From positions 16,740,001-16,804,000 of the forward strand of contig OZ199838.1 in NCBI GenBank assembly GCA_964304625.1: a stretch of 64,000 nucleotides of DNA, written 5' to 3'. The stretch is from Kudoa neothunni. Its lineage: Eukaryota; Cnidaria. The notes beneath the pieces are model-generated. The model saw nothing but the letters and a program-made list of their open reading frames with translations. It did not search any database and was not told the origin of the DNA. Position numbers and translations under genes: made by a program. Shown piece by piece: positions 49,136-61,840 of this stretch; within the stretch, counting starts at the first letter, position 1; every line of letters begins with the position of its first letter.

Positions 49136-50590
49136 TTAGAATTTTCTAATCTGTACGTTTTTGGTACGTTGGCGGTAGACAAAAATCGACAGTACGATTA
49201 TTAGAGCTGTAAGAACTGCTAAAGTTGAAGTGGTGGCGATAACTGCTGTGCTTGATACAGAAGGTAAAGTAACGATGACTTCTTTCTTACGAGGGCCCAG
49301 GAATCCTATTCTTGGATCGGTGAAGGCGTAGACAGTCTCGTCCACCTCTAAATCCCTAAATAACATGAAATCAATTAATAAAATTCAGTGTAATACGTTG
49401 ACTGAAGTGTCACATATGTGGATGATTTCAGTTGAATGATATCCATAAAAATAATTTTTAACAGTGTAGATTCAAAACATCGCATGTCCTCAGTGGACTC
49501 ATACTAAAAATAAATCCAATAGGAAACTAGGAATGTAATAAATGTGTAAATACAAAATCAGTTATTTGATCAGGAAGCCGTTTGCAATTCATTCGAATAG
49601 ATTTAATCAACGATTCCATAAAAGCGGAATGGGAGTGTTTTTCATTATTTTGCATAAGCGTATGCAGCTTAAAACAGTTAACATGTAATTACTTATAATT
49701 ATGGATTACCACAACGTCTGCAGTTAGAGATAGAAATTTTCCTTTGAATAATGAAAAGTTGCATCCATCATAATTTTCGCAATATTTTTTGCTGTTCAAA
49801 ACATTTAACAGTAGATTGCTACACTGCACATGGTTGTACGCACCAACTTCGGTATAAACTTTGGTAGGATCCATAACTGTGATTAGAAATCGTTGAGTAG
49901 AATCTCGAGAAACAACAGTAAGAGAATTTTCTGGTTTGCATGGATTTTTAAAAAATATTTCCTTCTCAGTGGTGGCGGGTGTTTCCTTTTTTAATAATAT
50001 CCAAAATGACTTGCATAATAATTCTAAATACTTCTATCAATTCTTGAAGTAAGGTGGCTCTTATTTTATAATAGCCTAACATTTGAAATTGGTGTGAAAA
50101 AAAATAAATGTTCTTATTGTTGAGTTTGACTTGGGTCACATATGATTTTTCCCAATTATTTATGTCTTCTACTTCGAATCCCATTAATAAATTCCAATAA
50201 AGTAAGCTAATGTGTGTTTTTCCCGAAAATTTCTATAAAACGTTCAAAATTTCAACAATTATCAAGGAATATACTCCAGTTGTAAAATCAAAGGTTTGCT
50301 TCAAGTACCAATAAAGTGCATTTGTGTGTGGTGTCAGTACTTGCACATGTTGATAATCGACAACTTTCAAATACGATTTGATTGTTTTTTCTGCATTTTT
50401 TATGGTTGATTCTATTTCTTCTTTTGAATAGCTGGAAAATTACTTTTAAGATAATAGTCACAAAATATACACAAACCCCTTTACTGCCTCTTGTGTGTAA
50501 AGAACGCGTATCAAGAATCTTCTTTTTCTAACATTGAGCAAATGTTCACAAACATCAACATATATAATGCATTCATGTATATCCCCATCT
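49136..50590 (-). CDS. Unrecognised single-pass membrane protein (5' end not found)
   Basis: Minus-strand multi-exon gene. From N to C: a segment CIIYVDVCEHLLNVRKRRFL, then KNAEKTIKSYLKVVDYQHVQ with LTPHTNALYWYLKQTFDFTT, then HISLLYWNLLMGFEVEDINN with WEKSYVTQVKLNNKNIYFF. Next are NPCKPENSLTVVSRDSTQRF, MDPTKVYTEVGAYNHVQCSN, KYCENYDGCNFSLFKGKFLS, HTLMQNNEKHSHSAFMESLI and KSIRMNCKRLPDQITD. The last exon gives DETVYAFTDPRIGFLGPRKK, the membrane helix AVIATTSTLAVLTALIIVLS and a short basic tail YRQRTKNVQIRKF. Strand-rich spacing and paired Cys suggest an extracellular or lumenal beta-sandwich protein. No family was recognised. Introns are about 45 nt. The start lies beyond about 50590 and was not identified. 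Confidence 0.6.
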
Positions 50591-50599
50591 ATTAAAAGG

Positions 50600-53500
50600 A
50601 GATTTCAAAATGTATTCAAACGACTAATTTAAAAAAAAATTTTTCTTTCACATAAATAATATATTGTTAATTAATATTATTGCGAAATTCCCAGCTTTGC
50701 ACGGTTTCGAGAAAATTTTTCATCACAGAAGAATACGGTCAAAAAATGAAGAAATATGAGATTCCTCTGAATAATCCTGAGGAAAGATTAAATAAATCTT
50801 TTTTTCACATATAATACTTTTAACGGCTGTGCTGGGCATGGTAAAAAATTGAGATCATTTTAGAGAGATAATGAATGTTGCAAAACCTGAATAACTCAAC
50901 TCGACAAAAACTTACGATAATTAATTTTTATACACTCTTCTCAAAACTATTTTGTAACCTCTTAATATAAACAAAAATATGTTAAATAATTAGGTAAAGT
51001 AAGATATCAATCTATATATTAACTCTTATCACTTAAAATTCAGTCTAACGGTGGCTATAATGAAATTTGGGGACCTGGTTTCAATAGTTTCAATATGTAA
51101 GGACTGAATCCATCTGATTACAACATAAGCTTCCAGTTCTCATTAACCTAGCAAACTTGCATATTTCTACTATATTAAATTCCACCTATAGAACTTTTAA
51201 AGTGTACTTATCAAGCCAAATATATTAAAAGTTCCAAAAATAAGGAGTGTATTTAAACACACCTCCAAATGGACACATCTACTTAGATGTACAAATAGAT
51301 AAACGATATAAGATGTATCTTGAAATCGTGGATATATAATTTAAGATTGAACCACTAAAAACGTTCCAAATAATTTGCAGAGGTTCAGTATAGATAAATG
51401 TTGCCACGAATAAACAAATATAATCCTATTATCGAAACCACGTCATCCGCTTAACAAACTTAACATCGAGGATAACACAATTTCCTGCATTAATTTTGAA
51501 CTTTAGTTAATGCAATAACAAATGAGAGAATTTTTAAATTATCTTGAACTATTAAAAGTTACCTATATACCTATCTATCTATCTATCTACCTACAAGAAA
51601 AATTTACGTCGCACATGCATACTTAGGTCACACGCAAACACATCGACGGCAGTCCTCCTTTATACAGTAGCGCGGGGTTATTACCTAGTATGGTTATTGC
51701 GCACTTTTAGAAATAATGCCGAAAATTCAAAATATACGAACTAACTATAGATATAAATCGTGGAATAAAAGTAAAATATATCGATAAATAACATTATAGA
51801 ATTAAGAAATAATTTTTTCGTTGGGAAAAATAGGAGTGCATGCTTATTGCGCACCCGAATTCTGTTGCTTGATTACATTGGCATGGTAAGTACGCAGTAG
51901 GAAAATAGGAAAAATCATCGCTTACTTGAAGAAACCGTGTAGATTATTAAGTAATTGAAAAATTAGGAACTAAGAGTGACTCTCAAGCGAATATCGTTAG
52001 GCGCTCCAGCCTTAAATCAGTCACCACATTGAATAAAATTGTATCAATAAAATCGAAAATATTTTCAGAATTTATTTCAGGTGATTTAAGATTTTATCGC
52101 AAGACTCTTAGAAAAAAAATTCAAACTACTCTATATAAGAATGGATCGAACTTTCGAGAACAAGAAATATAAAGCTGTCCAGAGAGTACAATATAATAGG
52201 AAAATAAATTAGCCAATGGCATAAAGGACGACTCAAAAGATAATACTCCTATAACTGTCGGTCGAGGACAGTTCCATGAGTTTGCTTCGAGAGTTAGACA
52301 AAAAAGGAAAAAATTAAATAGAAAATTCAAAAGAAATTATTCAAGATCCATCACATAGAAACGCTAGAACACAATACATAGTTAAATTTTTCATTTTTCA
52401 AAATAAAGTAAACTTTGTTTAAAACAAGAGAAAAAACGGATTTTTTGTGGAAAAAATAATTCTGTCTTACACTACCTTATTTATTTTCAAAATTCTCTGT
52501 GGACAATAAAAAAATTATTACGAGAATTTTTCATATCTCTCTACTAAAGTTATTATTAGTGCAACGAGAGAATAAATAAAAAACGCAGAAAAAAAGGTCG
52601 CGCACTCGCCTAATTTTTCCCAATGTGTGCGTGCGCTTGAGCATGGATATTAAGTAGTGGGGGGTTATTGCGCACTTGACTTTTTGTCCCAAAAAAGTGA
52701 GAAGTATCCCTACACAATTGTGTATGTAATCGATAATCTTCAGTTAGTTTAAAACACTTACACACGCAATTAAAATGGTATTCTACACTAAATATATAAT
52801 TACATCTAATTTAAATTTAAATATAAATAAATATAAATTTAAATTTAAAGAGTTAAATTTTACCCAATTATTTGATAGTATCCTTCAAATCGTTATTATA
52901 TTTATTTAGTTTAACTCCCGAATTACGGTTTTATCCAAAATCAGAAATTTTTTTATCATCTTGGATTAAGTTAATCTTTTTTCGTTTATTACTCTGTTAA
53001 TTTATTTTATGTATATTATACGTGATCATACGTGAGCATCTATGGGTAATGGAATTGAACTGATGATTTTGTAGAGGAAATTCTATGCCATGCTCAATTT
53101 TATAGCATATAACACTAACGTCTAGATTATTCTTCAGCATAACTACCCCATACTACAAATTAGAGCATTATTCCAACATAATATCAACGTTAATCCAAAT
53201 TTACGTAGAACTTTTTGTCCTTTAGTGCAACCCGATGTAAAAATAAAGACTGAATAACTAAAGCTAAAATGTTTACTATCATTTTTAAATAAACAAAAAA
53301 ATCTTCTTATATTAATAATGGCCTCAAGTGCTATATTTTGTTTATCTCGATAAATGTTACTATATGATGTAATTATATAAACGAAATTTTTGGAATATGG
53401 TTTTAATGCCAGTTCGAGCCAAATTCCAATATTCATCATCTTCATATTTATTCGTAAAATATTATAATCTTTGCCAACTAACAACAAAATGTTTTTAATC

Positions 53501-53738
53501 ACGTGAATAATTTTTGACATATATCATAGTTGCATTTATAAGGTTATTTGATATACGTAGAACGATTAAGAATCTGTTGCTAACTAGTCAATAACAAATT
53601 CCAATCAGATTAACACTGGGCTTAAAATATTTACTAGGATGAATAATATAACAATTATTTTTAGTGTTATAAGGGCACTATTGATATATGCGAGAAACAC
53701 TATGATAAAATGAGTGCATACATTTAACTAGGTTATAA
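50600..53738. other. Intergenic, with repeated TTATTGCGCAC strings
   Basis: No gene is supported. A TATC microsatellite lies near 51568-51592. The string (G)TTATTGCGCAC occurs at about 51691, 51846 and 52664, unusual in this composition. The open frame at 53143-53520 has no recognisable domain. Confidence 0.5.
51568..51592. repeat. (TATC)n microsatellite
   Basis: About six tandem units of ATCT/TATC, partly degenerate to TACC. Confidence 0.8.
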
Positions 53739-53746
53739 CTTATAAC
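53739..53746. repeat. Target-site duplication CTTATAAC, left copy of the 5.3-kb hAT
   Basis: Matches GTTATAAC at 59018-59025 at 7 of 8 positions and directly abuts the CAGGGGTTGG end. Confidence 0.7.
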
Positions 53747-56700
53747 CAGGGGTTGGCATGAGTTAATTGATTGCAACCAAGCAATTGAATGCAATAATTA
53801 CACTTTAAAAAAAGTTTTATTTAATATTTAAAAATCCTTAATCGTCGTTTCAGTCTTCTTTTTATATAAAAAAATTTAGCTGTTACAATATATTTTTTAA
53901 ATTTGAACATAATGTTTCATTTTTGACGTAAACAAGAGAATTCTTCAATTTAGCCATTAAGTGACGATAAAATTTAATATATCTATTTATTCAACAACGA
54001 GAAAAGATCGAGAACCCGCGCTATAATGTTATGTTTTTACGTTACCAACGAAAAATGTCGGAGCAGTTTTGATTTCCATCATGCTATATAATAATTTGAA
54101 ATTCGTAGGTTTTCTCGTGTCGAAATAGGCTGGAAGCACGTTTAACTTAATTACGCTCGCTTGTACTTCAAATTTTATTCACTTCATGCATATTCGACAT
54201 ATTATTGCTTATTTATCCACCTATAATATTTTTAAGATCATATTAATGTTAATGTAGGAATTAAAACTTAAAAATTAGTCGGCAGATATAAGAATTTTAC
54301 TCTTTAAAAACGTGATCTTTGTACATTATTGTTCGAAGTCTTTTCACATTTAATTTAATAATAATAATAATAAAATATTGAGTGTAAAATTTCAGCTTAA
54401 AAAATTGATATATTCCTATTTGTTCGACATCGTGCTCACGCGTAATTTCCTTTTTGTTTACGAAAACCTGAAAATTGCCTTATTATTTGCATATTTTTGC
54501 ACATCACTTCCTTAAAATGATTTTTTCATTCAGGAATTAACATATTAATTACTAATGTGCTCTGTTAACCGAGTGTTATACCAAAATGGAGTTTTTAAAT
54601 TTTAAAGACAATTACGACTTTTTTTGGTTATTAATGATAACAAATTTTTCATTGATAGTTTATTTGAAAAAATTATCTCAGAAATTATCCAATTCAACAA
54701 AAAAATTGCGAATATATTATTTCCTATATCCTAATAAAGCAAAAAATAAATTTTACTAATGTAGTCTCCCTTATATATTCGTTTAAACAGAGCTTTTATG
54801 TAAAAGACAAATTTCGGCAATAAAAACTCAAAAACTCCTGGATAAGATTTGTAGCGCTTTTATCGATATATATATATATATATATATATATTTAGGTTCC
54901 GACAACAAATTATATTTTCACAAATTCAGATACTAATAATAAACATAAATGTTTATTTTAATTCTGACTTATTTATATTTATTCAAATTGATTATGCAAG
55001 TAAAATGGTTTGAAATATATAAAATAGCCATTATGTATTATTTTAAATATCTTCAAAAAACACTTTAAGATTTCGATGATTATTATAATTAATGTTTTGT
55101 ATCCTGACTAAATTAATAATGCATCATTTTTTTGGATGAAATAAATAATTGTAAAACTTCAAAATTGAAAATTAAACAATATTAAATTTTTCAAACTAAA
55201 ATACTTATTTTAATGTCACCATCAATAGTAGTATCTACATTTCATCTATTAACTTATGAATAAATTGATTTTTTTATTTTTAAAATTTAATGTCATTATA
55301 TAGAATACTTAAACTGGACTGTTGGTTGAATAATTTCATAAAATTATTAACATAAATCGATTTAAGTGATAGACGCTCCAAAATATGCAAAGAATAAAGA
55401 ATTTATCAATTTTTTTAGTGGAGCATTCCAAATCTAACTGTTTTTTCCATTTTCAAATAACCATAAAGAGACTTCAAATAAAAGAGGGCAACGATGATGT
55501 CTTCGAAGAGTGAAATGCATTAATATTTATCTGCGTTTTCCGAAAAATCCAGAAAAAATTCGTTTCGGATTGAGGCTAGTGAAATTTCGTTTAGTCAAAT
55601 CTTCATTAATGCAGATAGTCAATTAATTACAAATAGAATTAAAAAATTATTTATATTTACGCATGACAAGGCTATAAAAATCGTTCTATAGTTAGAAATC
55701 ATGTTTAGATTCATTAAAAATATTTGAAATAAAAAATTGATTATTTTTTTAAACATGAAATTTTGTATATACATTATAAATATGTATTTAAATATATAAA
55801 ATAGGAAATTTTAAGGTGTATCATTGAAATTGTTCAGTCAATAATATTTAAGGTAAATTAGACGATTCTTAATTAGATCACGATTTTATGATTTACTATA
55901 TTAGGATCATTAAATTAACCATCTGTACAAAATTTAGTAGTCATTATTGGTTTTTATTTTGTTAACATACAATTACTCAGGAAACGAATTAGCAGTTAAA
56001 GCTCCTAAAGGCTAGCCTCGTGTACCCTCAATCATAAAGATAGAATCTATATTACCATCTGGTCAAAACTAATTCGCGTGTGTCAAAAACATCAAGCTAA
56101 AGTTTAATAATAATAAATGCAAAACTCAAATAATGTAATTTATTGGATTAGTGGAAAACTTTGTCTATGAAGACAATGGTTTAATAATGGAAATCAGTAT
56201 ATATAAACAGTAAGATTTTTGGAACACATGTTGAACCGACTCATTTCGATTTGTGACAGTGTAAAAATTCAAAGTTATTTTTAGGAGTTAAGTTTCTAGT
56301 TTTTTCGTTTTATCAATTTTCTTAAAATAAATAATGAAAAATCTGGGTAAATATGATGTGCGTTAGAGGGTGTTTTTACTTAGCAGCTTTGTGTGTAATT
56401 AAAAGGATTAAGATCGCATAAAATATAACTATGTATCAGTACGATTAACTTCAAAAAGAGTGTTTAAATTTGCATTTTTTAAGGGAGTAGGTTAAGGAAA
56501 TACTTAAAGGAACCCCTATATTATAGATCAAGGGGGCCACGTTTAAGATTTGTTGCTTTAAGCCTAAGAAGTGAACTATAATTATACATCAGTTTATTGA
56601 TTTAAATAAAAATGAAAGAAAATATAAAGTCAATTGATAGAAATTATTTTTCACAAGTTGATTAAATTAACTCAAAGTGGCGTTATAAACGTGGGAAGGA

Positions 56701-59017
56701 AATAATTAAAAAAAACACAGGATGGAAAAATATTTTTAATCATGTTAAAAGCCAGCATAAAGACTACCTCAAATCAATTGAAACGCCTACAATATTGAAT
56801 AATTTTGGAATAGTGTCAGAAGTTACAAAAAAAGGGTAGCACCATTTACGGAAGGCTAAAGTGGGTTTGTTGTAAATTGAAACCATTAAATTTTGTAGAA
56901 AATGAATTCACTCGTTTGTATAGCAACCTAGGGACAATTTCAGACAAAAAGTTTAAAAATACCTCGAATTGGTTACAAGAGAGGCCAAAATAAAAATAAA
57001 AGATTTGTTGCCCTCCAAATTTTCCCTCATCTTAGATGGGTGGACGAAAAATTCCACCCATTACACCGGCATTTTTTGCTACTTTTAACTCACCAAATTC
57101 GAACGGCTATGAAGTATGTCTATTAACATTTTCTCCATTGTTGACAGAGACAACATTTACAGCAAGTGATCATTATGATCTTCTAAAATCTGTTTTGAGT
57201 ATATATGGGAAATCTTTTTCCAATATAATATCAATAAGTGGAGGCAATGCTGAAGTTAATAAAGCTTTAGCGAATCTATGTCAAGTCTCGTTAATTGGAT
57301 ATGCTTCGCATCGTTTAAATTTGGCCGTCTTGAAATTCTTAAAAACCCCACGAAAACTTAATTCAAAGAGTGCATAATTTAATGGGAAAGTTAAAGAATT
57401 TAAAAAAATTCTGGATTGTTGAGAACTTTTTACTAAACCTAAGGCCGAAATAAAAAAAAATGAGACCAGATGATCAAGTACTTTTGAAATGTTTGAAAGG
57501 TACGAAAAGTCAAAAGTTTTTTTTTCTGACCCTGAATTCATTAATGAAAAAAGCTTGATGGATCATCTGCTATCACCAAGAAAAAATATGGATATATCTG
57601 AATTATTAATTCATCTGAAAAAGTTTTAACTCGGTTTGACTGATCCTTCAAAAAGAAAGTGTTACATTGGCTGAAACACGATATTTGTTTGATGAACTTA
57701 TTCTCATATACTTCTGCTTAGATGAATCGCTTAGTACTAACGCCAAAATAATTCACTCTCCCACTTTGGAATAAGCGATATATAAAATTCAAAAGGAAAG
57801 ATCGGATGAGATGACTTATGAGGAATAAAGTGTCGTTTGGGATTTGAAAATAAATACACCCATTCCCACGGAAGAAATTGAATTTTCAACTATATGTGAT
57901 GATTTAGCACTTAATGAATTAAAAAAAAGAAAGATGGAGAAAAAATTTATTCCCACCTACTACATGGATACTAGGTTCATCCTTCCAACCTCTAATATTG
58001 TTGAGTGCCCCTTCAACAGTGCTGGCTACGTCACTAACGACTTTAGACAAAGTTTATTGTCATCAAATTTAGATATGCAAATTTTTTTGAAGGCAAACCA
58101 TAAACTGTGGGACGAAAAACTTTTTTCTTCGAACTCAAGTATATAATTTTAATTTTCTTTTCGATTTGTCACTGTGATCTTTTTTAGATTCCTCTCCAAG
58201 CCCAGACATTATGCTTAGAGAGAACGACTAAAATAAAACAACCACAGGACTGATAATAAAGTTAATAGTAACATACTGTGCTTATGAATATGCTATAGGT
58301 AATTCGGATAATTTTAGAAGAACGAACAGATTACTACTCTTCTAACAGCCATAATATAAACGCTACTTTTAAATTTTTGTTATTAGTTGTTTTTGTGTTT
58401 GTCCTCTTTTATTTTTTTTCGCTATTAATAACAATAAATTAATACATCTTTTTTATTAATGCGAGTCTATCTCAGATATTCTTTTATTACATTTAGATAG
58501 ATAGGTAAATCGCAGTTATATTATTCATAATTCATATGTTGTTATAAATATATTGATAAAAGAAATATTTTGATATTGAGATTAAAACTGTTATACCCTT
58601 TTAAAATAAGATTTTAAAACGCATACGTAATTAACTTGTTTTTTATGATAATTTTTTAAATTAATTCTCACAACTATTTATACTTTATTTGAACTTTTCA
58701 TTACTGTTTAGTGGCGCTTAAAAATTTATTATTAATAGGAAAATAGGAAAAATCGTTTCCGAACGTGGAATGCAAGATGATTAGTCGTAATATAAATAAT
58801 TTTTTATATAATGAAATAATTATTAAATGAAAATTCATTAAAATAATAAGGTTAAATTTGTTGACATTAAATTATTTTGTTATTAGACCACTAAAAGTTT
58901 TTTTAGATAAATTTCAATTAATTGAAATAATTGATTGTGACAAATCGAAATTAAAATTTATTGATTGCGAGACAAATAATTGATTTTTAGAAAAAGATCA
59001 ATTATTTCCAGGCCCTG
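53747..59017 (+). mobile_element. 5.3-kb hAT transposon with decayed transposase
   Basis: 5271 bp between CAGGGGTTGGCATGAGTTAA and, on the other strand, CAGGGCCTGGAAATAATTGA, with 8-bp flanks matching 7 of 8. Plus-strand transposase remains lie at about 56690-58146: a BED-type finger (TGWKNIFNHVKSQHKDYLKS), then DLLPSKFSLILDGWTKNSTH containing the first catalytic Asp, NKALANLCQVSLIGYASHRL plus NLAV, and a C-terminal part FSTICDDLALNELKKRKMEK with KFIPTYYMDTRFILPTSN. Several stops and frame changes interrupt it. Over half the element is AT-rich filler with a (TA)n run at 54865-54892. Confidence 0.78.
54865..54892. repeat. (TA)n microsatellite inside the hAT element
   Basis: About 13 TA units preceded by ATCGATA. 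Confidence 0.9.
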
Positions 59018-59025
59018 GTTATAAC
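59018..59025. repeat. Target-site duplication GTTATAAC, right copy of the 5.3-kb hAT
   Basis: Abuts the CCCTG right end and matches the left flank at 7 of 8 positions. Confidence 0.7.
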
Positions 59026-61840
59026 AATAAAGATTATTATAAAATTAATCTATTTGGTATGCAAACATCACGATTGATTAAATAATCCTTTAAAAATACA
59101 TGAAAATAAAATTTCTACCAGAATGTCTGTATAAATTAAAAATGATAAAGCGCTAATTAAACTTGAAATAGTTTCCATGTGTTTTTTTTGTGTTTGTAAT
59201 TAAATCTGCCATTTATAATTAAAAAAAATATGAGTTAGCCCTATGTTTCCCTATCTTTGTTCTATCGCGCCCCATTTTTTTCTGAAAAAAATTCCCTGCT
59301 TCACCTTTTTCAAAGGTATTTATTTTTTAACTTAAACTGTTTATAACGTTTAATAAAACTCCCCACCACATTAAAATTTGAAAGCAATGAATATATACCT
59401 CGTTTCTCATTAAAATGTATTCGACCAGTTATAACTTGATTTATCGATGGTCCCTAACCCTCGGAGGACGGTGCTCGGAAAAATTCCTTAGGGGACGATG
59501 GGGGTCCAGCCAGACACCAGCAATTTTAGACTTTTTTTTTAAAACTAATGCTGTAAAATTTTATTATTATTATTGTAAAATTACTTTAAACTTTCTTAAG
59601 AGTTATATTAAAATAAAAAAAATTCTAGATTCTGAAAAAAACGTAACTAGTTCACCGATTAAATAATGCGTAGGTTCAATCCAGCGCGCGACCTAAATAG
59701 ACTAATAACAAGGAAGATATCATATCACCATGTTTAAAAGCAGTTGATAATAAAGGAGCAGATTTTAAAATGTATTTCTGCGAATATCCACATCCTACTC
59801 ACGGCGCCCTTAACCAGGAGTTTCCGATGATTTTCACTAATCGTATCATCTATTATCTACTATATATATAGGCTGAAGTGTCCGTGGCTGCCAGCGGGAT
59901 TTTAGATAAAACCCAAGATAGCGAAAAACGCTAACCTAAAGTACAACAAAAAATAGAATCATATCTATTAAAGTTTTTAATCATCTCCCGAGTCATCAAA
60001 TACGTCTACAGATATTAAATTTAGATTTATCGTCGTATTATTGCCATTTATAGGCGCGAACACTCATTCAAACTTAATGTCTAGTATAGATCAATATGTT
60101 CACAACGAATTAATTAATTCATAGTTCAAGATATATTTTGAAATAACGTAAAATTTTCTAATAAGGCGCGACAATGTTAACTGAACAACTGTGCAATCGT
60201 GCCATGTTAAACAATCTATTGTGCTGTCTTTCAATATCGTAAATGTTTAAACCCTGCACGATATAATCTGAATAGGATACGCTATTAAAAATATAAATAT
60301 TAATGTCGCACATAATAAAATTTGTGTTATTATTCAATGTTTACAGGTTTTCAATAAAAACCCAAGATTTTGTAAAAAATGAACAAACTCCCCAAGAACC
60401 CAAGATCTTGGGGAAAAACTCAAGCCCTGTGTGTCAGCAAGCACGCATCTGCGTCGAAAAATTTTGCTTATAGAGAAACATTTATGAAATTGTTTAAAAA
60501 TCATAATGTTTCAACAAATTTTTAAATCTTTTTCACATTACAAAATGTCCCCAGAAATGTTTAGAAAATGGTGATTTTGTCGATTCAAAGTTTGCTTAAC
60601 GGATTACTTGAGTTAAACAAGATTAACACCTGCTTATGACCTGCTGATGGTCGGTTGAAGTTAACTTTCATTCTTATATACTTTATCAAATTTAAATTAA
60701 GCGATAGCAACTGACTTTTTATATAATGTTGGCGTGTATATTTGGGGTTTTGTACATATACACGTCTTTTGTTGGGAGTTTTAACTTGTATGACTTGATA
60801 AGTATATTTAATAAGTTCTGTTAATGGTTTAAAATATGAGAAAAGTCTATGTTTGCATCATTGAGGGCGAATTAGTCGTGTATGCGATCATCAGATAGAT
60901 TGAAACTTTATAATAGGAGCACCATGTCTGTAGATTTTATTGAAGTCACCCGCTAAGTTTAACTTTATGTGATTAAACTTAATTCAGATGGTTGTACTCT
61001 TACTTCATCTAATTATATAAATTATTTATGTTGATATTGAAGCGATTTTTAGCTGTTTGTTCGGGAAAAGTGCACTAATGTTTATGCCGGTTTGAGCGAT
61101 TCTAATTTTGGCAATATCAATTAATTTTCATACGTTTTCTTTTATCTCTATTACTTTTTCTATTTTTTTCTCTTAAATAGTTAGTGATGCATAGAGTTAC
61201 CGATCCGGGACAGAATTCGACTTTCAAAAATCCTCTGAGCCAAAAACTAACATTTTAGATAACACTTTAATGTAATATAAATAATTCGGTAATTTAGAAA
61301 AAAATGACGCGGACCATAAATTATTTAGCGTTCGTGCCGAACCACGAAATTTTTAAATAAACGCCGGGATTGGAATACTCCTTCAAAGAAATAATCTTAA
61401 TTTAAATTTCGTCAATCCAAATCGTTGAAAGTATGTCACTTAAAATTTTTTAGTTATTTCGCATCCATGGGTTAATTTGAAACTTCAGAATATTTTTTGA
61501 ATATTATTAAGAAACGTACCTATGTGAAATCTTCCCCAAGCGACGCTGGGTAGTTCCCGTTAGTAGTACATAGATAGATAAAAACTGTCGAAATATAGAA
61601 ATAAATTTAATTTTTCGTGTTGAATGTTATCCCTTAAGGTTGCGTCAGCACAAAAAAAATTCGATGATTGAATGATGATTCGAAATACAACATTATGGGT
61701 TTTTCTTATGGTCACCATCGATACTATACGTTCGTATTCAATGAATCGAATCGTGTATGATCTATACATATGGTATTTATAATATTAATTCAGACATCGT
61801 AAATACACGATTTTAATAGTTTGTTGCAATACTTATTGGA
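59026..61840. other. Intergenic; GC-richer patches, no gene seen
   Basis: A GC-richer patch at about 59440-59515 (CTCGGAGGACGGTGCTCGG) and the string GGTTCAATCCAGCGCGCGA near 59673 resemble repeat ends rather than genes. At 60344-60428 an interval begins CAGGTTTTCAATAAAAACCC and ends CTCAAGCCCTG around a perfect 14-bp palindrome (CCCAAGATCTTGGG, 60399-60412). No coding exon was found. Confidence 0.45.

Noticed and set aside
59660-59700. tRNA 3' half (GGTTCAATCC)
   Set aside because: Matches box B, but no D-arm, anticodon arm or acceptor stem lies upstream at the right distance.
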